In this document: piece after piece, positions 57,893 through 64,000 of the stretch
How positions within the stretch are numbered: position 1 is the stretch's first letter
Layout: every line of letters begins with the position of its first letter
The notes under the pieces: model-generated
Told to the model about the DNA's origin: nothing
Databases searched by the model: none
What the model saw: the letters and a program-made list of their open reading frames with translations, nothing else
Source: Vicinamibacteria bacterium
Lineage (GTDB): Bacteria; Acidobacteriota; Vicinamibacteria; Fen-336
NCBI GenBank assembly: GCA_025994075.1
Contig: JAMQGV010000024.1
Location: 1 to 64,000, forward strand
Reading direction: 5' to 3'
Length of the DNA stretch: 64,000 nt
Translations under genes and position numbers: made by a program

Positions 57893-58837
57893 TCACTGCT
57901 CCTTCTCTCCAGGGCCGATGCCGTAGCGGCGCCGCTTCTCCCACAGCGCCTTGCGACTGATGCCGAGCACGGCGGCGGCCCGCGTCTGGCTGCCGCCTTC
58001 GACGGCCAGTACGTGGCGGATGTAGGCCTGCTCGAGCTGCTTGAGCGTCGGCCGCGCGTCGCGGCCCGCCCACAGCGCCTGCGGCTGCAGGGGCAGGGTG
58101 GCCGGCAGCGCGGCGGTGCCGATCGTCTCGCCGCGCGCGTAGAGCACCGCGCGTTCGACGGCGGCCTTCAGCTCGCGCACGTTGCCGGGCCACGAATAGC
58201 CGCGCAGCAGCGCCTCGGCTTCGGCGTCGAAGCCGGTGGCGGCCGTGCGGCCCCGGTCGCGCAACGCGCCGAGGAAGGCGCGCGCCAGCGGCAGCACGTC
58301 GTCGCGCCGCTCGCGCAGCGGCGGCAGCCGCAGCGGCACCACGGCGAGGCGGTGGAACAGGTCCTCGCGGAAGCGCCCGGCCGCCACCGCCTGTCGCAGG
58401 TCGACGTTGGCGGAGGCGACGATCCGCACGTCGAGCTGGACGGTGCGGGTGCCGCCGAGGCGCTCGAAGCGGCGCTCCTCGACGACCCGCAGCAACTTGG
58501 CCTGCAGCGCGGGCTCCAGGTCCTGGACCTGGTCGAGGTACAGCGTGCCGCCCTCGGCCGCCTCCAGTCGTCCCGGCTTCGCCTCGCGGGCGTCGGTGAA
58601 CGCGCCGCGCTCGTGGCCGAACAGCTCGCTCTCGGCCAGCTCGAACGGCAGCGACGGGCAGTGCAGGGTGACGAACGGTCCGGCCGCACGGCCCGAGTGG
58701 GCGTGGAGGAAGCGGGCGAACAGGTCCTTGCCGGCGCCGCTCTCGCCCTCGAGCAGGACCGGGCTGCGGGCGGCGGCCACGCGGCGGGCCTCCGCCAGCA
58801 GCTCGCGCATCGCCGCCGAGGCGCAGATCGGCTCCAC
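57893..58837 (-). CDS. NtrC-like AAA+ transcriptional regulator without receiver domain
   Basis: A 314-residue protein of AAA+ plus Fis-type helix-turn-helix (NVRELKAAVERA; SQTRAAAVLGISRKALWEKRRRYGI), lacking any N-terminal sensor. Key motifs depart from sigma-54 activators: GAFTGA is GAFTDA (78-83), and the Walker B Asp-Glu is Asp-Gln (LYLDQ, D102-Q103); Walker A GESGAGKD (31-38) and the arginine region FREDLFHRL are kept. GTG start, 2 nt after rsfS. Confidence 0.9.
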   Translation of the reverse strand: MEPICASAAMRELLAEARRVAAARSPVLLEGESGAGKDLFARFLHAHSGRAAGPFVTLHCPSLPFELAESELFGHERGAFTDAREAKPGRLEAAEGGTLYLDQVQDLEPALQAKLLRVVEERRFERLGGTRTVQLDVRIVASANVDLRQAVAAGRFREDLFHRLAVVPLRLPPLRERRDDVLPLARAFLGALRDRGRTAATGFDAEAEALLRGYSWPGNVRELKAAVERAVLYARGETIGTAALPATLPLQPQALWAGRDARPTLKQLEQAYIRHVLAVEGGSQTRAAAVLGISRKALWEKRRRYGIGPGEKEQ

Positions 58838-58839
58838 GA

Positions 58840-59177
58840 TCAGGAGTACGCCTTGCGGTGGGCGGCCCCCCACAGCCGCTCGAGGTCGTAGAACTCGCGC
58901 GCCTTCGGCGTCATCAGGTGGACCACCAGGTCGCCGTAGTCCATCAGGATCCACTCCTGGCGCGGGTAGCCCTCGACGTGGCCGGCGCGGTAGCCCTCCT
59001 TGCGCAGCGATTCCTCCACGGCGTCGCTGATCGCGACCAGCTGGCGCTGGTTGTGGCCGGTCGCCAGCAGGAACACGTCCGTGAAGCTGCTGTCGGGACG
59101 CAGGTCGAGGGCGACCACGTCGGTGGCCTTCTTGTCGAGCGCGGCGGCGGCCGCCAGTTCGACGATGGCGGGCAGCT

Positions 59178-59181
<4 letters not shown>
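58840..59181 (-). CDS. rsfS: Ribosomal silencing factor RsfS
   Basis: Binds L14 and blocks subunit joining in starvation. The 113-residue protein has the family motifs ATDVVALDLR, FLLATGHNQRQLVAISDAV and the HVEGYPRQEWILMDYGDLVVHLM core. GTG start overlaps the nadD stop (GTGA); nadD-rsfS is a standard pair. Confidence 0.95.
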
Positions 59182-60826
<1,645 letters not shown>

Positions 60827-61090
60827 CTAGCTCGCGGCGGCGGGCTCGACGCTCACGTACTGGCCGCGCGAACCGTGGTCCTCGAACTGCACGACGCCGT
60901 CGACCAGCGCGAACAGCGTGTGGTCCTTGCCGAGGCCGACGTTGCGGCCGGCCTTCCACTTGGTCCCGTGCTGGCGCATCAGGATCGTGCCGCCCTTGAC
61001 GCGCTCGCCGCCGAAGCGCTTGACGCCGAGGCGCTGCGCGTTGCTGTCGCGGCCGTTGCGGCTGGATCCGCCGCCCTTCTTGGTCGCCAC
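60827..61090 (-). CDS. rpmA: 50S ribosomal protein L27
   Basis: An 87-residue protein with the L27 core [23 protein letters not shown] and [21 protein letters not shown]. It begins directly with the mature [13 protein letters not shown] form, so no N-terminal leader needs cleavage. GTG start, 14 nt after rplU. Confidence 0.98.
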   Translation of the reverse strand: MATKKGGGSSRNGRDSNAQRLGVKRFGGERVKGGTILMRQHGTKWKAGRNVGLGKDHTLFALVDGVVQFEDHGSRGQYVSVEPAAAS

Positions 61091-61104
61091 TGTCTACTCT
61101 CCCG

Positions 61105-61419
61105 TCAGCCGAGCTGGACGCGCTCGATGCGGAGCGCGGTGTAGGACTGGCGGTGGCCCTGGGTCCGCCGGTAGCCCTTCCGCTTCTTGTACTGGAAGAT
61201 GCGGATCTTGCGCTCGCGGCCCTGCTCCACCACGGTGCCGACGACCGAAGCGCCCGCGACGTGCGGGGCGCCGACCGTCGCGCCCTTGTCGCCGCCGACG
61301 AACAGCACGTCGTCGAGCGTCACCTGGGCGCCGGCCTCGGCCGACAGCTTCTCGACGTAGATCACGTCCCCGGGAGCGACGCGGTACTGCTTGCCGCCCG
61401 TCTTGACGATCGCGTACAC
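61105..61419 (-). CDS. rplU: 50S ribosomal protein L21
   Basis: A 104-residue protein with the L21 start YAIVKTGGKQYRVAPGD and the end KKRKGYRRTQGHRQSYTALRI. I place the start at GTG 61419, 7 nt after AGGAGG, which matches the E. coli N-terminus (MYAVFQSGGKQHRV); a GTG two codons earlier sits too close to the ribosome-binding site. Confidence 0.97.
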   Translation of the reverse strand: MYAIVKTGGKQYRVAPGDVIYVEKLSAEAGAQVTLDDVLFVGGDKGATVGAPHVAGASVVGTVVEQGRERKIRIFQYKKRKGYRRTQGHRQSYTALRIERVQLG

Positions 61420-61473
61420 GGCCACGCCTCCTGATGCCCGAAGCGAGCGGAAAGACTCGCCCGAAAACCCCGG

Positions 61474-61503
61474 ATTCTAGGGCGAACCGCCCCCCGAGGT
61501 CAA
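61474..61503 (-). promoter_or_regulatory. rplU operon promoter (TTGACC-18-TAGAAT)
   Basis: On the minus strand TTGACC (61498-61503) and TAGAAT (61474-61479) are 18 bp apart, about 55 nt before the rplU start. It lies in the gap after the stop of the upstream Omp85-like gene, preceded by a GCGCCC-CCGGGC-GGGCGC hairpin (61511-61528) that may terminate that gene. Confidence 0.75.
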
Positions 61504-61533
61504 ACGCCGCGCCCGCCCGGGGGCGCCGGCCTC

Positions 61534-64000
61534 CTAGAAGTCATAGCCGATCCAGAAGTCGAAGCGGGTGTCGTTCGAGGTGACCTTGAGGTCCGTGAAT
61601 TTCGTCCAGTCGAAGTGCATCGGGTAGCCGAGGAAGAAGAACTGCAGGCCGAACCCGTAGGAGGCGCGGCCGTCGACCAGCCGGAAGCCGTCGACCGGCT
61701 CGCCGAACACCGGGTCGTTGACGTACGACACGCCCGGGCCGCTGTCGGAGAAGTTGGTCGGCTGGCCCTTGTAGCGGGCGTGGCCGATGCCGGCGTAGAC
61801 CGTGCCGCGGACCGGCCCCAGGATGCCGATCGGGGTCGCCATCAGGTCGATCAGCGGGAAGCGCAGCTCGAGGTTGGCGTGGAACCCCTCGTTGCCGGTC
61901 ATCGACAGGTAGTTGAGCCCGCGCAGCTCCATGTTGCCGCCGAAGTAGAAAATCTCCGGGTTGTCGCCGAACGACTTGAAGCCGCGAGCGCGGGCGGCGA
62001 GCAGGGTGGATCCGGTCAGCCGCAGGTACTTGCGGAAGTCGCCGTCGAGCGTGGTCCGGGTCAGGCTGTTGCCCAGCTTCGGCGCGTGCGAGAGGCGCAC
62101 GGCGAAGGTGCTGCCGGCCAGCGGGCCGAACTCGCGGAAGCGGGTCGTCTCCTGGACCAGGCTCACCCTGAGTGGCGCCAGCGTGCCCGTGTAGAGGTAG
62201 CTCTGGCCGCCCCCCGCCTGCTCGACGAACTGCTGCACGGCCGGGTCCTCGAACTTCTGCTCGAGCCGCACGATGCCGGCCTGGAACTCGAGACGGCGGA
62301 ACTTGTCGAGCGGGTAGATGCCGATGCCGAAGGCGCCGGTGTAGCGCTGGGTGGCGATCGCCCCCTCGCGGAAGAACTCGTACTGCGGGATGTAGTAGTC
62401 CGGGTAGTAGAAGTACGTGTTGTCGAACAGCGAGACCCCGTACTGGAAGCGCCTGCCCTGGTCGAGGAAGGTGGCGTCGTAGCTGCGGAAGTCGCGCACC
62501 GAGGCCACCGTTACCACCAGGTTCTTGTCCTGCAGCACGTCCGAGAACGCGACCTGGGAGCCGCCGAAGAAGTCGCCCGAGGAGGTGACCCCGACGTTGA
62601 GCGGCGGCCGGCCCTCGAGGTAGAAGTTCTCGAACGCCCGCTTGCCGCGCTTGTTCTCCTGGACCACCTGGTGCTGGACGTCGGGCTGGAAGTCGACCAG
62701 GTCGCCTTCGACCGCGACGACGTCCTGCTCGACCTCGCGCAGCGCCTTCTCCGGCTCCAGCGTGTAGAGCCCGTAGCCGCCCTTGAAGTACGAGATGAAC
62801 GCGAGCCGCGACCCGCCGCGGCCCGCCGCCGGCAGCACGTGCGGCGCCATGTTGCCGCCGAGCACCTCGGTCCAGTGCTGGATGACGCCGGTCTCGAGGT
62901 GCAGCGAGCGCAGGTTGAAGGTGTCGTCGTCCTCGTTCGAGGCGTAGACGAGGCCCTTGCCGTCGGCCGTCCAGGCCGGGGTCTTGTCGTCGAAGGGGCC
63001 GAACGTGAGCTGGGTCTTGCGGGCGGGCTCGGCCAGCGGGAACACCCAGATCTTCTCGTGCCCGCTGATGCGCCGGGTGTAGGCGACGAGCTTGCCGTCC
63101 GGCGACACCCGCGGGTCGTTGTCCGCCCACGGGTCGTCGGTCAGGTTGGTGACCGCGCCGCTGTCGAGGTCGAGCAGGAACAGGTCCGACACGCCGTTGC
63201 GCAGGCCCGCGAACACCACCTGGCGGCCGCCGGGCAGCAGCGCGGGCGCCTGCGCCTGGTCGACGCTCATCGGCACCTCGCGCACGAGGTCGCCGGTCAG
63301 CGCCGAGAGCAGGAACAGCGAGCGACGCTTGTCGGCGCGGCCGAAGAAGGCGACCAGGTCGCCGTCGGGCGAGAAGTCGATCGTGCGACCCGCCACGAAG
63401 GCGTCGTTGAACGACAGGCTCTCCCAGCGCCCGGTGTAGCCGCGGGTCAGGTTCTTGATCACGCTGCCGTCCTTCGTCGACAGCAGCACGATGTCGGCCT
63501 CGCCTTCGGCGCGGTTGCCCGTGATCGCCGCCACCATCTCGCCCGAGGGCGAAGGGGCGAAGGCGTAGACGCCGACGTACGGGGTGCGCTCGACGTCGGG
63601 GGCGAGGTCCTCGCCGTAGTCGGAGGGCCGCTGGCGGTCGCGGTAGGGCTTGAAGCGCTCCTTCAGCCACTTCTCGAAGGCGGCGTCGAACTCGTCCGGC
63701 TTGAGCCGGAACGCCTGCATGTAGATGTCCTCGAGCCCGCCGCCCACCACGCTCTTGCGCAGCATGTAGAGGAACTGGCGGATGCCCTCCTTGCCGAAGC
63801 GGGCCTCGATGAACTCGAAGGCGGCGTGGCCCATGTTGTAGGTGAGCCGCGGGTTGCCGAACGCCTCGAGCGAGCTGGAGCGGCTCATCCGCGGCACCGA
63901 GTCGGCGATCGCCGCGTCGCGCACCATCATCAGGTCGAGCGTCTGCCAGGTCCCGCGCATGTAGTCGGCGAGGCCCTCGTCGACCCACAGCGGCACGTCG
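61534..64000 (-). CDS. Peptidase-MA-like / beta-propeller / Omp85-like barrel fusion protein (N-terminus outside window)
   Basis: At least 820 residues; the frame is open to the right edge. The visible start DVPLWVDEGLADYMRG is the third-ligand Glu (WVDEGLADY) of a gluzincin peptidase; its HExxH would lie beyond 64000. Residues about 150-410 form WD40/TolB-like repeats (SPDGDLVAFFG, SPDGKLVAYTR, TADGKGLVYAS). From about residue 480 the sequence is an Omp85/BamA-like barrel (ELRGLNYLSMTGNEGFHANLELRFPL) ending in Phe (FWIGYDF), the outer-membrane insertion signal. Confidence 0.88.
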   Translation of the reverse strand, partial: DVPLWVDEGLADYMRGTWQTLDLMMVRDAAIADSVPRMSRSSSLEAFGNPRLTYNMGHAAFEFIEARFGKEGIRQFLYMLRKSVVGGGLEDIYMQAFRLKPDEFDAAFEKWLKERFKPYRDRQRPSDYGEDLAPDVERTPYVGVYAFAPSPSGEMVAAITGNRAEGEADIVLLSTKDGSVIKNLTRGYTGRWESLSFNDAFVAGRTIDFSPDGDLVAFFGRADKRRSLFLLSALTGDLVREVPMSVDQAQAPALLPGGRQVVFAGLRNGVSDLFLLDLDSGAVTNLTDDPWADNDPRVSPDGKLVAYTRRISGHEKIWVFPLAEPARKTQLTFGPFDDKTPAWTADGKGLVYASNEDDDTFNLRSLHLETGVIQHWTEVLGGNMAPHVLPAAGRGGSRLAFISYFKGGYGLYTLEPEKALREVEQDVVAVEGDLVDFQPDVQHQVVQENKRGKRAFENFYLEGRPPLNVGVTSSGDFFGGSQVAFSDVLQDKNLVVTVASVRDFRSYDATFLDQGRRFQYGVSLFDNTYFYYPDYYIPQYEFFREGAIATQRYTGAFGIGIYPLDKFRRLEFQAGIVRLEQKFEDPAVQQFVEQAGGGQSYLYTGTLAPLRVSLVQETTRFREFGPLAGSTFAVRLSHAPKLGNSLTRTTLDGDFRKYLRLTGSTLLAARARGFKSFGDNPEIFYFGGNMELRGLNYLSMTGNEGFHANLELRFPLIDLMATPIGILGPVRGTVYAGIGHARYKGQPTNFSDSGPGVSYVNDPVFGEPVDGFRLVDGRASYGFGLQFFFLGYPMHFDWTKFTDLKVTSNDTRFDFWIGYDF

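Overview
High-GC chromosomal segment of a diderm (LPS-bearing) bacterium spanning the replication origin. Outer-membrane biology is clear from LpxC, a Wzm/Wzt-type exporter, a heptose-phosphate adenylyltransferase, SurA, a YidC with a large periplasmic insert and an Omp85-like barrel. The 5' end of a 16S rRNA gene is present at the left edge; its sequence, together with the bactofilin next to parAB and the FecR/GGDEF genes ahead of mreB, suggests Acidobacteriota (possibly Thermoanaerobaculia-like), but this is a judgement by eye, not a database placement. No tRNA, CRISPR array, insertion sequence or phage gene was seen: this is core genome, almost wall-to-wall coding, with start codons very often fused to the previous stop (GTGA, ATGA, TTGA).

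Left part (1-15.9 kb): leftward rRNA operon with a strong promoter, leftward purM-purN, rightward ispA and a tiny LysW-like zinc protein, a leftward STAS protein and PpiD, then a rightward cell-shape operon: FecR-domain protein, GAF-GGDEF protein, mreB-mreC-mreD-mrdA-rodA, rng and a small unknown ORF. 15.8-24.2 kb: leftward chain wzm-wzt-rfaE2-mfd-parvulin lipoprotein-surA-alkyltransferase-like protein. 24.3-29.2 kb: F1 ATP synthase operon atpHAGDC without F0 genes.

Origin region (29.3-45.8 kb): leftward rpmH-rnpA-yidD-yidC-jag-rsmG, two parS sites, parA-parB-bactofilin-selD; rightward dnaA-dnaN-recF-gyrB-gyrA and a lipoprotein. The selD gene contains an in-frame UGA at the catalytic position and is read here as a selenoprotein. 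DnaA-box-like CCACAG motifs flank dnaA on both sides.

Right part (45.8-64 kb): leftward TPR protein-glmU-glmS-uvrD (amino-sugar precursors and a helicase), a rightward class V aminotransferase and lpxC, then a long leftward chain rplU-rpmA-obgE-nadD-rsfS-AAA+ regulator-TraR/DksA protein-comF-S1/P1 nuclease-ECF sigma-STAS-unknown-DUF1573, preceded by a large gene (cut by the window edge) that joins a gluzincin-type peptidase end, a beta-propeller and an Omp85-like barrel.
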